NCBI GenBank assembly: GCA_001600415.1
Contig: BCJX01000007.1
Location: forward strand, 936,689 to 1,000,688
Reading direction: 5' to 3'
Origin: Pascua guehoae
Lineage: Eukaryota; Basidiomycota; Tremellomycetes; Trichosporonales; Trichosporonaceae
Length of the DNA: 64,000 nt
Positions 1-12,140 of the stretch are shown here, one piece after another. The stretch's first letter is position 1; every line of letters starts with the position of its first letter. Below the pieces are notes generated by a model. That model was not told where the DNA came from and did no database searches. It was given only the letters and a program-made list of their open reading frames with translations. Position numbers and translations under genes: made by a program.

Positions 1-1
1 C

Positions 2-3000
2 AACCCGTCGCCAGCGCCAGCCTTCAATCCGTCACTGGCACCAGTCTTCAATCCATCGTCAACCAGGCAACCCTCACAAGAGCTCCCCAGCACCAATGGC
101 GCAGCTCCCGCAGCCGGTGGTGCGGGCGGTGCCCTTGGTCTCTTCACCTTTGGCAGACTCCGTCCGTCTGCGCCCGAGTTCAAGCCTGGCATGTTCTCTG
201 TCCCAGCACCAGCTGCCCCCAACCCAGCTGCATCGCCCTACCGGCCAGCGGCCACACTCGCGAGTATGTCACCATTCCGCACAGCACCAGCTCTCGCAAA
301 TGCGTCGCCGTACCAGGCGCCCGTGAGTATCCCATCAGGAACCCCCCGCCGGCCGCCCGCGCTCGACCTGTCGCGCGCCTCGCCAGCGTCGCGCGCATTC
401 GAGCTCATGGCGCCGTTCGAGTACCAGACACAACCGCGCCCGGCCGAGCCGTCGCCGGCAACGCCTCCTCCGGCTGAACCATCGGCCGCCGCGCCTCCTC
501 TGGCTGCGCCTTCGCCCACTCTGCCCTCTGCTGTGCAGCCCCCGGCTCCAGCACTCCAGGCAACAGGACTGCCAGAGACTACCCCAGGCCCAGAGTCTGC
601 TTTACCGCACCGCCAAGCCGCGTCGCCCAGAGTGGACGAACCAGAAGTGCCGGGTTCAGAGTTGTCTGCGCTGTCCAACGTGAGTCGACATCTTTGGCCC
701 CTTGATGAAGCTGACAGGGTTTCAGCCCGTATCGCCTACCCCGGCCGAGCAGAGCGAGCGTGACAAACACTCGCCGCGCCGGAGGACGCATACCGCCAAG
801 CGCTCGTCGCAAAACTCGTACCTCGCGCGCCAATGGGCCGAGACGACTCAGCCGTCGTCGCCGACCAAGGATGTCGAGGCGTCGCCCGTTAGCATCCACC
901 AGTCGCAGCCCATTCGGCACCGTGACTCGATCGTCTCGCGCCGTCCCAGCGTCACGCCCGTGCAGCCATCGCCAGCGAACAGCGTTGCTGGTGTTGCCGA
1001 CGAGGTCGCCGAACACGACGAGGTCTTTGAGGATGACGAACACGTCGAGGAGCCAGTGGCTGCACCTGTTGCGCACGAAAGTGAGGCAAAGGAGCTGTCG
1101 CCGGCAAAGATCGAGAAGCCTCTGGAACAGACCAACGTTGTTCGTGACGTACACGCCGAGGAGCCGTCTCCAAAGGCCGTTGAAGTGCAGGTTCATGACC
1201 ATGTGGACGACGAGACTCTGGACAAACCCGTTGAGGACGTTGTCAAGCCACGCGACGAGCCAGCGGGAGAGGAAGTCCAGCAACAAACCGAGGTTGTTGA
1301 GGCAACTGAGGATGCAGCCAAGCACATCCCCGCCGCCGAGCCGGCTGCAGAGCCGGAAACCCTCGTTCAAGAACAGCCCGAGCCCGTCAACAAGCAGCAG
1401 GATGAGGTCTCGAGCGAACAACCCATCGAACCCGAGATCGTGCACCCGTCCCCCGAGCACAAGGAGGACACCCTTGACGAGCAGCCGGAGCACCCTCAGG
1501 ACGAGTCGAAGCACGTCCATGCAGAGCCGAGTGGCTACGAGGATGTCGAGGAGCTTGCCGAGGACGTCCCTGCCCACGATGAGAGCCTCCTCGACCCCGA
1601 GGACATTGGACACCGCATTACGAGTTCGGTCGAGTTCTCGCCTCTGGCGGGAGTGCCATCCGAGATTGAGACGGCCAACGACGGCATGGTGCCAAATGAG
1701 GTGCTGCAGGAAGCAGCTCGCCACCGCGATAGCTTTGGCCACCGCTCTCACGAGTTCAGCGTCCCCGGCCTGGGCCTGACGGAAACTACCACGGGCATGC
1801 ACCTGAACCCGACGGCCAAGCCGTTTGTCTTTGGAGCGACCCAGGCCACACCGTCTGCGTTTTCGTTATCGTCGCTCCAGTCCAAGCAGTCGCTGGACAG
1901 CACAGCTCGCTTCCACCACCGCCACGGCTCGTCGCAAGAACGCAACACGCCTCCGGGCATCCAGGTCGAGCTTGCCGACGACGGCCGCAAGTTCCGCGAG
2001 TGGGTATTCCCCACCTCGGCTGCGCCGTCGGTCGCACCAACGCCACCTCCTCTGTCGTCGTCGCGTTCCAACAAGCGCCGTCACTCGGAGGAAGAGGGCC
2101 CGCAGCCAGTTACGGGCAACGAGGAAGACGACCCCGATGCGTCGTCTTGGCCCTCGTGGTCTCGCCAGAATCGCGAGTCGCTCGAGGCTGTGCCAGCCCA
2201 GCACTCGGCCCAGACCTCGGCAGAGTTCCCGCTCCGCCCAAGCCCCCCTCGCGTCCTCGCCGTTGTCAACGACCACCCGTCGCGCATTGGCGAACGCGCT
2301 GCGCCTGCGTCCATCTCATCAGACAACGGTGCCGTCTCCGCCGTCGCAGCCAGTGAGATTCTCAAGTTGCTCCGCCACATGGAGCAGCAGCTTGGTATCC
2401 TCAAACTCGACACGGACCAGCTGGCCGAGGAGACGATTCGGCGCAACGAGGAGTCTACGCAACAGGCCTCTATTACCCATGAGACTCTTGACGTTATCAG
2501 GGGTGAGCAATTCCAATCGCAAGTGAACGGCCTGTTAACCTGCACAGATTACCTGCCCGCACCGCAAGCGTTGGACAATGTCACAAGTATCCTCGAGACA
2601 CAGTCCGAGCTGCTGCAAGACATCCAACGCAGGATGGACGAGGATGCTGCCGCCCGAGACTTATCCATGTCCGAGGATGCCGAGGCCGAGGAAACGCTTG
2701 TGGACAAGACGCAAGAAATGTTCTCCACCCTGGTCTCGGGGCAGGTCGCATTGTTATCCAAGTTTTCCGAATACAACGAGGCCCAGGATATTGTGTACGA
2801 ACTGCGCTCTGCAACAGAGGCTCTCCTCGAGGCGCAGGCCGACTCGCGTGCGCTCAGGGCCGAACACGAGCACGCGCGCGAAGTGGAGAGCCTCAACAAG
2901 CAGGTGCTCGCCGAGGCGGCCAAGGTTGGCGAGCGCGAGAGCGAGATTGCAGCACTCAAGGCGCGTTGCGAAGAGCTCGACCGACGCAACAAGGACAAGG

Positions 3001-4287
3001 AGCTCGATGACGTGTGGCGCGCCCTCATCCGTGCGGATGTTGCGGCTGCGAGCGCGTCGCTGGCCAAGGTCACGCAGTCGGAGGAGAACGCGCGTAACGA
3101 GCTCAATGACATGCGCGAGCATCTTGCAAAGCAGACGGCTCAGCAGGAGGCTGCAATGGAAGCTCTCCGGCAGGAGGTGGGTGACAAGACTTTCGTGTTG
3201 TGGATGCTTACCCTTCAGCGCGATGCGGCCACACGCCTTGCGGAAGAACGCCACAAGGAGCTGCTTGCGATGCAGAGCGAGACTGTGGCATTCAGGCACA
3301 AGCTGTTTGAGCGCATGGACATGTTTGAGCGCAACTCGCACGGCGAAAAGGAGGCCGCACTCGAGAAGGAGATTGCCAAGCTGCGCACAGAGGTGGGTAC
3401 CCCAATGAATGAAAAGGATGTTGCTAACAGCCAGCTCGCGCAGGTGTCTGAATCTCGCGCCGACATGCGCGTGCAGCTCGCACAGGCGACGGGGGAGATC
3501 AAGCTCGAGCACGAAAGGGCAGCACGCACGGCAGATGCCGAAGCGAGCGCCAAGCGCACGATTGAGCTCCAGCTCAAGGCCGAAAAGGCCCGCTCGACCT
3601 ACCTCGAGGGCCGCGTGTCCAAGGTCGAGGCCGAGATGCACGACGTCAACCAACAGCTGGACGTGTGGCGCTCGGCCGCACTCGAGCAGCGCCTCCGTGC
3701 AGAACAGTATGCTGTAAGTTGACTGCGTCACGGCTACAATGTTGACTAACACAAACCAGGCCCACGTCTCCGCAATGCAGCAAGAAAACTACCACTGGCG
3801 CGAATTTGCACTCGGCGCCGACCGGCACAGGCTGGAACAATGGCTCGCGACTCGGCCCTTCCACGGCCTCGACCACGTCACGGGCGGCAGCACCAACGCG
3901 AACGGACAGACAGCCATGGACCGCGCCGTGTCGAGTGCGCGCCGCGCAGCAGCCTCCCCCAGCAAGACGACGACAAACACGAACTCGTCGCCGGTACGCG
4001 GCCTGGTGACGCCGCCAACCCGCACTCAGTCCCTGGGACGCAGTGCCACACCCACCCAAACCCCAGCGCGCAGCGCGACGCCGACGCCGCCGCGCACCGC
4101 TACCCCTCCAACGGAGCACAAGTCGCCATCTCCATCACTGGCGCACCGCATGGTTGTGCCCACCATTGTCGAGCCTGTGCCCACAAAGGAGCACGTACAG
4201 GAGCCAGCCGCAAAGGAGCCGGCTCCTGCGCCTGTTCCCGCCCACGTACAGGCCGGCGGGACACCTCCGAACACGACCCAGGCCTAG
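2..4287 (+). CDS. Large coiled-coil protein with PAM2-like motifs, 5' end outside window
   Basis: Six exons: <2-679, 726-2502, 2548-3176, 3219-3392, 3435-3713, 3760-4287, giving at least 1354 residues; the frame is open from base 2, so the start lies upstream. Two PAM2-like motifs are visible: LRPSAPEFKPG (158-190) and LNPTAKPFVFG (1803-1835), resembling the L-N-x-x-A-x-x-F consensus that binds the MLLE domain of poly(A)-binding protein. The N-terminal half is Pro/Ala-rich, then acidic (many E/D/V/H) and probably disordered. Residues about 770-1180 are a long heptad-like coiled coil (E/A/L/R/K rich). The last 175 residues are Ser/Thr/Pro-rich. Three introns (2503-2547, 3177-3218, 3393-3434) are in frame and would be missed by ORF calling; removing them restores continuous heptads. 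PAM2 motifs plus a C-terminal coiled coil recall the fungal endosomal mRNA-transport scaffold Upa2, but this is architectural inference only. An unrelated coiled-coil scaffold is possible. Confidence 0.8.
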
Positions 4288-4998
4288 ATCTAAAAGTAGC
4301 AGGACGTATTATGACCTGATGAATGTGACGACTGCTAGTAGTGTGGGTGCAGTGCCACCAGTTTGGAAGCACGTGGCATCGCCGAGAGTGACGGATGACA
4401 CACATTTGCTGACACCGGTCATGGCTGATAAAGGCGACAACAGCATTTCAGCGTCATCAATGTTTATTAATCCAGTCCAATCAAATGTCACCCATCCCAA
4501 TGGTTTATCCCTCGTCCTTGAACCGTAGATCCGTAGACCCGAGGCCGAAGGCCTGCCTGCCTGACTGCCCGGCACGCATTGCCAAGCAGCCCCCTCGGCG
4601 TAGGGCTGACCGCACCAGCCTGACCAATGGGTCTCCACCCAAAGCACCGTCCAGCAGCCATGACGCACCTCGTGGTGGTCACCGAAATGACCGATCTGGC
4701 CGGAGGCAAGGTCGCACACGATGCCAACCGCCAGTCAGCAGTCAGTCATCACCCACCCGCTCCTTTTCCATGCTACTGTCGATCATTGTCAAAGCTGCGC
4801 ACCAGCCGCGATGAAGTCAAAGGCACCGATGCAAACCGATAAATACAGCGCGGGATCGTCGGCTGATCCACCTCTTGTTCCCCTGATTCTCCGTGGCCTC
4901 TTGACATCTCTCCATCGCTGACGACGCGCAACAACAACAACTTCCCCCCACCCCCCAAACACCCCCACCCCAGCGTCGAGGACCATCTCTGAAAAGTG

Positions 4999-5041
4999 CA
5001 CAAGCACAAGCACAAGCACAACCCCAACCCCAACCCCAGCC
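4999..5041. repeat. CACAAG / CCCAAC hexamer simple repeat
   Basis: Three to four CACAAG units pass directly into three CCCAAC-type units. Simple repeat in the presumed promoter of the hemerythrin gene. Confidence 0.8.
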
Positions 5042-5274
5042 CAAGCACAAGCGCGACCCCACGACCCCGGAATCCGCGTTTCCTGCCCGCGCGCACCGAC
5101 CCCCGACGGCCGCACGGTCCCGCGATCCGACCCCGGTCCTCCCCTACGTTTCCGCTTCCGTTTCGAGGTCGCCACCCGGTCTCCTTTCTTTCCATTCCAT
5201 TCTTCATTGTCCCAACTGTGCCCTACACCTACACCTAGACCGGCCTTGACTTTGGCACTCGGCTCTTACCGTCC

Positions 5275-5330
5275 ATCTCGACTCGCGCATCTCGACTCGC
5301 GCATCTCGACTCGCGCATCTCGACTCGCGC
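5275..5330. repeat. Perfect 14-bp tandem repeat, four copies
   Basis: The unit ATCTCGACTCGCGC is repeated four times without mismatch, followed by degraded partial copies to about 5360. It sits some 130 bp before the hemerythrin start codon, in the presumed 5' leader. Confidence 0.9.
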
Positions 5331-5461
5331 ATTTCGCATCTTGCGTCTCGCATCTCGCAGCCCTCAGCCCTCAGCCCTCCGCTCGTCGCTTGATCCCCCC
5401 GCCAAGCCGATCACTCACCCCTCCGCCCTCGTTCGATCACCCCCACTCCCAGACTGCCCCG

Positions 5462-6383
5462 ATGCCCAGCACGCAGTCGAGCTCGAGCTCGCGCAACCAG
5501 GAGGGGTCGTTCCAGCAGTGGAACAGGCTTGCGGACGGCATGGAGCGGTTCCACTCGCATTTCAAGTGGGAGTATGATAATGTGTACAAGGTGAGTAGGG
5601 AGGGTTGGAATAGAGAGGGTTGAGAATAGAGAGGGTTGAGAATAGAGAGGGTTGAGAGTTTGGAGTTGGAAGTCGGGGTGGGGAGTGGGAGTGGGGATAG
5701 GGGAGTATCGGGTCGGGAGTGGGGAGCGGCGAGTGGCGAGTCTGGGGTCTGGGGTCTGGAGTGGGGTCTCAAGTCTGGGGTCTGGAGTCTGGAGTCCGTG
5801 TTTGGAGTTTGGAGTCTGGAGTCTGGAGTCTGGAGTCTGGAGTCTGGAGTCTGGAGTCTGGGGTCTGGGGTCTGGAGTCTCGAATCTGTCTTGGATCCTG
5901 AGTCCTGTTCTGATCCCCACCGTTGAGATCAAGGTGCCAGGGAGCCAGGTAGCAGGGAGCCAGAGTTGGATCGTGGTACCTAGGAGCCACGGTCCGAGTC
6001 CGAGTTGGCGTGGAGGGGAGACGGAGAAGGGGAGCGACAAGGAGGGCGACGAGGAGAAGGAGAGGGAGTAGTCTACCTGCCTTCACCTAGCTTGAGGGAC
6101 ATTACCACGCCCGTCTCGCTCTGGCCCGTGTCGTGGAGATTGAGGTTACTGGGGTAACAGAAGGAGGGGGGAAGGCAGAGTGGGTTGCAGCGCGGCCAAC
6201 GCAGCCTACCTCGTCCCCAACCGACCGGACGCGGCGTGATTCCGCTACCCCGCTCCCTCTGACCCGTGTCACCGAGATTGGGGTCATTGAAGCGTGGCCA
6301 CACAGACAAAAGTGTGGAGGACGGCTTGCGGGTGGTCGTCATTATCTGCCTGCCGACTCTCGTCACCTGCGCGCCTCCCCCTC

Positions 6384-6416
<33 letters not shown>

Positions 6417-7109
6417 ATAAGCCCACACTAACCCACACCAGAACGCCGACGGCGGCTTCCACAAACAGGGCCAGACGCTGTCGCGCTTCCTGCGCGAGGC
6501 CGAGCAGCTCTCGCACCACCTCGACATGCACCACCGGATCGAAGAGGCGTACATTTTCCCCCTACTGGCCAAGAAGATTCCCGCGTTCCGCGACAGCGCG
6601 CGCGAGCTCGGCGAGCATATTGTTAGCCATCGCAGGATTCATGAGGGTGGGTAAGAGATGGGGCTATGATTCTGGGTTGCGATCGAGGTTGCTGCAAGGC
6701 GGGCGAGTACGGCGAGTGTGGCTTGTGAATGAGAGAAGCATTCCGCGGCGTCGACCTGCGGCCAAATGACGCCTCCCAAAGGCACTGCCGGATCGCCCCT
6801 TCCAGGTGCTCCCAGAAGCCAACTCCCATTCCGCAGGCCGAGCTAGATTCCTCACGTCGGACCACCCCGTACCTCGTACTTTCCACCCGAGTTCTGTACT
6901 AACACGTAGGCCTGGTCAAGTACGACAAGTTTCTCGGCGAGGCAAAGGCCAACCCGTCGGCGTACAACGCGGCGACGCTGCGGGAAATCATGGACGGGTT
7001 CCACGACGTGCTCTTCAACCACCTCCGCGACGAGGTCCGGGATCTCGGCGCCGAGAGCATGAAGAGCCATGGGTTTACGCTCGACGAGTTGCGGCGGTTC
7101 CCCATGTGA
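5462..7109 (+). CDS. Hemerythrin/HHE cation-binding domain protein
   Basis: Exons 5462-5590, 6442-6646 and 6910-7109 encode 177 residues. The product is a four-helix HHE protein expected to bind a di-iron or other metal centre through His and acidic ligands. Visible ligand motifs: an early FHSHFKWE segment (exon 1), HHRIEE and HIVSHRRIHEG (exon 2), and HLRDE (exon 3), matching the H...HxxxE...HxxxH...HxxxE order of the family. The ATG was chosen because it follows a pyrimidine-rich leader and gives a compact domain. The introns are unusually long for this genome (851 and 263 nt); the first holds two minisatellites and a 32-C run. The second uses GTGGGT at 6647: a better-looking GTAAGA lies 4 nt downstream but would break the frame. 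Oxygen, nitric oxide or metal handling is known for the family; the role here is unknown. Confidence 0.85.
5609..5656. repeat. 16-bp tandem repeat, three copies, in HHE intron 1
   Basis: AATAGAGAGGGTTGAG repeated three times exactly, immediately downstream of the intron donor. Confidence 0.85.
5741..5880. repeat. 7-bp minisatellite (GGAGTCT/GGGGTCT) in HHE intron 1
   Basis: About twenty heptamer units, mostly TCTGGAG or TCTGGGG, with one interrupted stretch near 5795-5810. It is purine-rich on the plus strand and lies wholly within the intron, so it is transcribed. Confidence 0.9.
6385..6416. repeat. Run of 32 cytosines in HHE intron 1
   Basis: Uninterrupted C homopolymer about 25 nt before the intron acceptor, where it forms the polypyrimidine tract. 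The length is likely unstable and may be affected by assembly. Confidence 0.9.
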
Positions 7110-10100
7110 GGGCGCGTGTCATTGTGACTTTGCAATACGTTGCAATGCGTTGCATCGCCTCGCCTCGCCTGCTGGTACCTGCCAGCAGTTCCCACCACCT
7201 CGACGTAGAATCGACGTAGAACTACGCTTACCGCCCGCGACCTCCGCCGGGCGTCATCCGACCCACCCCGGCGAGATTCGCCCCTCCCCACTCCACCCAC
7301 CCAGGGTTGCCGCATACATGTTGCAGCCCAACTCGCCGTTCCCAACTCGGCCCGCCGAGCTTGTAGTATCCATAAACGCATAGTAATACAAGTACAGTAG
7401 ATGTTATCACCGCCCACTTGACCGTCTCGGGGAGGCACGGCCCCTGGGACCGCAGCCGTGCCCATCGGGAGTGTCCCGTTTAGACGTTGGTTGGTTGCCA
7501 CTGCAGACTGCAGACTTGACCCAGTCCGCGCTGCATGTCGGCAGAGCACAAAATGAATGGGGGAGATGCAAAAATATACTGTTGCGGCCGGGGTAGTCAT
7601 TTCCTCCGTACCATGCCCGAAGCAGTGCCCAACTGACCTGAAAGACAGAAGGGGCATGGCTAGAATCGAACCCACGACCGCAATGCCAAGGATGGAGGGA
7701 AACCCTAGGATAATGAAAATATCGAGGTGAAACCGTATCTCCCATCCTGGCGGATGAAAATGTACAAACGCCATCCAATACAACGGCTGTAATTGTGTGG
7801 ATTACGATACTGACATCAGTGGCCCCAGTGCGGGATTACGTCATGTCTCACAAATAGGCGCTAAGGATTAGCGTTCTTCACAGTCTGGGTCGGTTGATTC
7901 CGCCCACACCCACTCGGCAGCTCCGGCAGGGTGAGGTGAGCCTGGTCAAGACCAAGACGCCCCACTGCCCACGTACGGTAGGCTCACCACCGTCCATTTG
8001 GTGCACCCAGCGTCCTCTTGGTCCAGTGCATGCCCTCCCACGCGTCCGACCCGCAGAACCGTGCACAGTCAGTGGCCTACAAGGCCTGAGGGGTATACCA
8101 AGATGGACAAATATGCTGGTGAGAAATAGTACCAGGGACACACATGGCTAACGCTTGACGCGTGGTGTGTGGCAGGGGACGGGTTTGGATGCTCGGCCCG
8201 TACTCCACGCTTCGGCTGGTTGTACTGTCACTGAGGGTGCTGGGTGCTCTCAATGGACGTCTTGGGCATGGGTATATCATGATGAACGGACTACATTTGT
8301 ATGAGGCTGTTGCACGCCATGTGCGGTGCTAGCCGCTTGCGGTTTCGCTGCTGACGACACTGAAAAGTGGCATCTTGCACGTGGATGGGAGCAAGCAACA
8401 CTTGCATTCGTTTTGCGTGTCCTTTGTCGTGGTGTGGAAATTGGCCACTTGCTCGTCACCTTGGCCGATTCGATTTTCGCTTGCTCAAGGGCTGTCCTGC
8501 TTAGTGTAGTTGGTTGGCCCGAGCTTGAGCTCATTGAGCTCGTCTCTCGGTCGTTCGAGCGAGCCACGCGTGCGCGCGCACGCAGTCTATAGGGATTCTC
8601 GGTAGACTAGATTTAACATGCATCGTTCTATCCCTCGCTCGACAGGTGTCAGTTTGTAATTCCGCCCACCTCTGGCCTCTTTGGTTCGGGGTCTCCAGAT
8701 CCGCTGTTTGCGCCTCGACAATGTGGCGCGTACCATTCGATCTCCCACTCTTGATTAACGATACCGTTAAACGAAATAAGCATCAACGATAGCGGCGTTG
8801 CCATTTGGAAGACATACTCCGACGCGGGTTGAACGTTTAGCGCGTCGTCCCGGAATCTCGAACAGAAGCGCGTGTACTACACTCGCGTCCTGGACAGATC
8901 CTCCCGTCCTCCCATATCAATGCGATCGACACGACGACATGACGACACGACGAGCCGCGGCACTCACCGTACGAATGATTGGCGGAATAATTCTTGGCGC
9001 CGCGAATAGCGTATTCTCTAGCGGCGATCAACGATGGCCGATCGGAACCTCCAGTTAATGGGATCGGGAACGTCGCAGCTAGTGTATACGGGGAGGTCGC
9101 GTGGGTAATGACCGCTAGTCGGTAGCTAGTGGGTCCCCGAAAGTCTACTTGGATACTATGTCGCGATCCGGCATCCCTTCTACTGAACGCCCGCCTCAGC
9201 GCGCTGCATCGAGGCAGAACTCCGCTGCTCCGCCGTCGAAGGCTAGTTCCACTTTGTCTTCGCGACCATTGTTGCTCTGTGCCAAACCCGATGCTAAACG
9301 GCCAAGATCACCGTGGAGTGGAGACGACGGAAGAGACTGTCCTATTCGGTGGGCGTTTTGTAGGGTTATCATTGGGGCGCCCAGCGCCACCGTAGTCTTC
9401 GGCGATGGAACGGGAAGCGGGAAGACGAAAGAAGCGTAGGAAAAATGCGATTGGAATTCCCATGTTGTTCTCCATCATTACCCATGAGGTCGGTGGGAGG
9501 GTAGGAGTCGCCGAGGCGTGGTAGACGGTTGCCGACCATGTCCCTGGTGGAGGGTTGGACAGTGAAGAGTTGTGATTGAGCGATATGGGGCGGTTATACC
9601 AGTCAACAACGACATCCAACCATTGCTCCAATTCCCAAACAACACGCACCTTACATTGCCTCTTTCAACTTGTGCATCTTTAGGCATCATCCCATACATG
9701 CGGAAACATGCGGAAGCCAGCCCCCTTCCAGACCCTTGGGTTACGGCACGTGGGCGCCTAGCCAGATCCACATTCCTTCATCCCGTCCTTCTTGGCTGAC
9801 GCTGTGTTGGGCGAGGTCCGCTGGAATCACGTACTTGGAACCTGCAGTGCTGGCCTGTTGCGCTGTGCAAGACTGTCGTCAGGTGTGACTTTACAGCCTC
9901 CGTCATAAAGGTCCGTCGAAAGGCGCAGGGATTCCAAGGCATGCGGCCGTCCATGTTGCTGCCGAGCAGCAAGTCCAAACTGGTTGTTTGTTCTGTCTCG
10001 CCCTGCGACACATGACAGACATTTATGACGGAGGCAGTATGCCAAGGGCGTTGCTGGCAAGGGGTGATGGCTAGCACTGCCCACATCAGTCAGAACGGCC

Positions 10101-10377
10101 CTGCCTGAGGTTTTCATCCCCGCCCCATCCATGCTACAAGTCTATAGATGAGCAGTCGTCAATGTACTCGCGCTTTTTCTCTCTCGATTGGTTTCAGACC
10201 CTACTCCAATGCCATCCATCATCTTTCTCACTCGAAAGCGGCGCACGCAGATGCACCACACAACCCTGCTAAGCGGTTAGGACCCGGTACGTCAACTGGT
10301 TGTGGTGGCGCCGTTCCCAACGCCTGGCCCTTGCGTAAATTTCTGTGATACTCTCTTCGTTAAGAGCATTCATCTGA

Positions 10378-11030
10378 TGCCTCGACAGCCCGACCAGTCG
10401 CGCGGCGCAGCGCATCACAAGCACGCCCCCCAAATACAGTCCGCAGAGCCCGTGTCCGCGCCAACCGCACCCCCCTCATCCGTCTCCAACACGACACCCT
10501 TTACGCCCACCTCACCCTTTCATTCCCAGCGGCCCCCTGACGCAACATCAGCTTCACAACGAACCCTCACCCCCGCAGACGTCGGCCCGGTCGCCACCTA
10601 CGTGTCCTCTACCCTACCTCGGTCACCCTGGAGACGGCCATTCCCGCCCACATTCCCTGTCCCCCTGTATCTCGATTCTCGACCACGCCGCGCCGTCAGT
10701 ATCCACCGCACCCACACCGCACGAGCAACCCCCCTCGTCGATGGCCAGACTGTCCTCGCCGTTGAGCACGTCATGTCCCCACCCCCCCAACTCTCCCAGC
10801 ACCTACGCTGTGATTGTGAACGTCATCCGGGTTTTTTCCGGTGTCGGAGTTTTGGTTCCGTCCGTGCACGAAATCGTCGCTGCCCAATCAAATGCCACCG
10901 TTGGATCGTCGGTCCGGACCTGACACTCACCGTCCGCCCTCTCTACGTCAGATCGGCATCGCCCACTGTCGTATCGGCGGCCGTCGCTGCGGCGCGGACC
11001 TTGCCAGACACGTCATACAGGTGAGTCGGG
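10378..11030 (+). pseudogene. Possible decayed protein-coding region
   Basis: An open frame from the ATG at 10378 encodes a Ser/Thr/Pro-rich segment; coding-like reading then appears to move to another frame around 10680-10740 and runs to a stop near 10923. Neither frame alone has a recognisable domain. The pattern fits an old gene with frameshifts or a gene with undetected introns, but chance openness in GC-rich DNA is a real alternative. Confidence 0.2.
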
Positions 11031-11760
11031 AGAGACAGTTACGGGGCGTGCACAGTCGGCATGTACAGTCACCTTTGCACAGAATCGGGGGTGAGGCGAA
11101 ATGTCAAAAGAGGTGAAAAAAACTGTCAGTGCGCGCCCGTCAGCCGTTACCGATGACACCCATCAACAATCCTCGAGCCACGTCTCCATCGCAAGACGCG
11201 CAAAATTTCCCCCGTTAAAGCTCTTGTTGCTCACGCTTTGCAGTGAGTGGTATTTTTGTGCGTACTTGCATGGGCCCATGACGGCGCTTTGGCCGACACA
11301 AACTATCGTGCGCTAGTGGGATTTTTAGACCGGTGCGTCGACGCCGCCGACGGTCCCGATACCAGTTTGGACGCCGTCGGTACCGGAGCCAAATGTGGCC
11401 GTATCTACCGGTACCGAGTAAGTCTGTTCTTATTTCTTAGACTGGGCGTTTTTGGCCCAATATGTGCCGCTTGGAAGAGGCTCGTCTCATGGCCGCGACT
11501 CGTTCCCAGCGCACCGCTACCGATAGCGCGATGCTCACTGCCGCCGGCCCCGCACAGTGGTGTCTCGGGATAACTGATAATGTGTCCTCCAACTACCGTA
11601 CCCCGTTCACAACCGATTCTACCCCACGTTGGCTATCAGCTGACACCATGTGAGTTGTCAGCCTTGAGTCTCCAGCCTTCACTTCACTGCCTAGTCCATT
11701 GTGGGTTAGCCTCGCCACAACAAATGTTACCCCACAGGAAGACGACGGTGCGTACGTCTT

Positions 11761-12140
11761 GTCGCGCCCCGTGCCTGTGTCGGTGCATTTACTTGTTGAC
11801 ATGTTGTCTCTCCGTGAATGCAGGCGTGTGGAGAGCGAACAACCCGTCCATAACCGTTCCAGTCGCGTCCGCGGCTCATGTTGCAGTCGCACCACGTGCC
11901 TGTCTTGCTGCATTTACTCACACTTGTCAAGTTGTCGCAGCATGAATGTAAGGAGATCTGGAGTACGAGCAGCCCGTCAATAACCGTTACCATCGCTCGT
12001 GCGCTCACCGTTCCAGTCATACCACGTGGGTGCGTCGCTGAATTTACTTGCCCTTGACACGATTGTCTCGCCGTGATTGTAGGACTGTGGACAGCGAACA
12101 GCCAGTCCGCACAACCGTTTCCATCGGTCCCCCGGCTGAC
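11761..12140. repeat. Degenerate tandem repeat of about 127 bp, three copies
   Basis: Copies begin at 11761, 11886 and 12016, each opening with GTCGC/GTCAT, then CCACGTG-like sequence, TTTACTTG/TTTACTCA, GTGAATG/ATGAATG/GTGATTG, a GAACA.CC block and AACCGTT near the end. The copies differ by many substitutions and small indels, so the array is old. Confidence 0.8.

Larger units (their letters stand above)
4288..5461. other. Intergenic region and leader of the hemerythrin gene
   Basis: No gene is seen. The first half is the downstream region of the coiled-coil gene. From about 4920 the plus strand becomes strongly C/pyrimidine-rich, as before the other starts here, and is taken as promoter and 5' leader of the HHE gene. 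It contains two short tandem repeats, at 4999-5041 and 5275-5330. Confidence 0.5.

Noticed and set aside
579..1802. 407-codon antisense frame opposite the coiled-coil gene
   Set aside because: It is the shadow of the E/D/V-rich coding strand (Leu/Val/Arg-rich antisense); the sense strand has splice signals and PAM2-like motifs.
7600..7700. Possible minus-strand tRNA (GGGTTCGATTCT motif)
   Set aside because: Only the B-box side matches. The T-stem does not pair, no 5' acceptor complement to CATGCCC lies on the correct side, and there is no A box.
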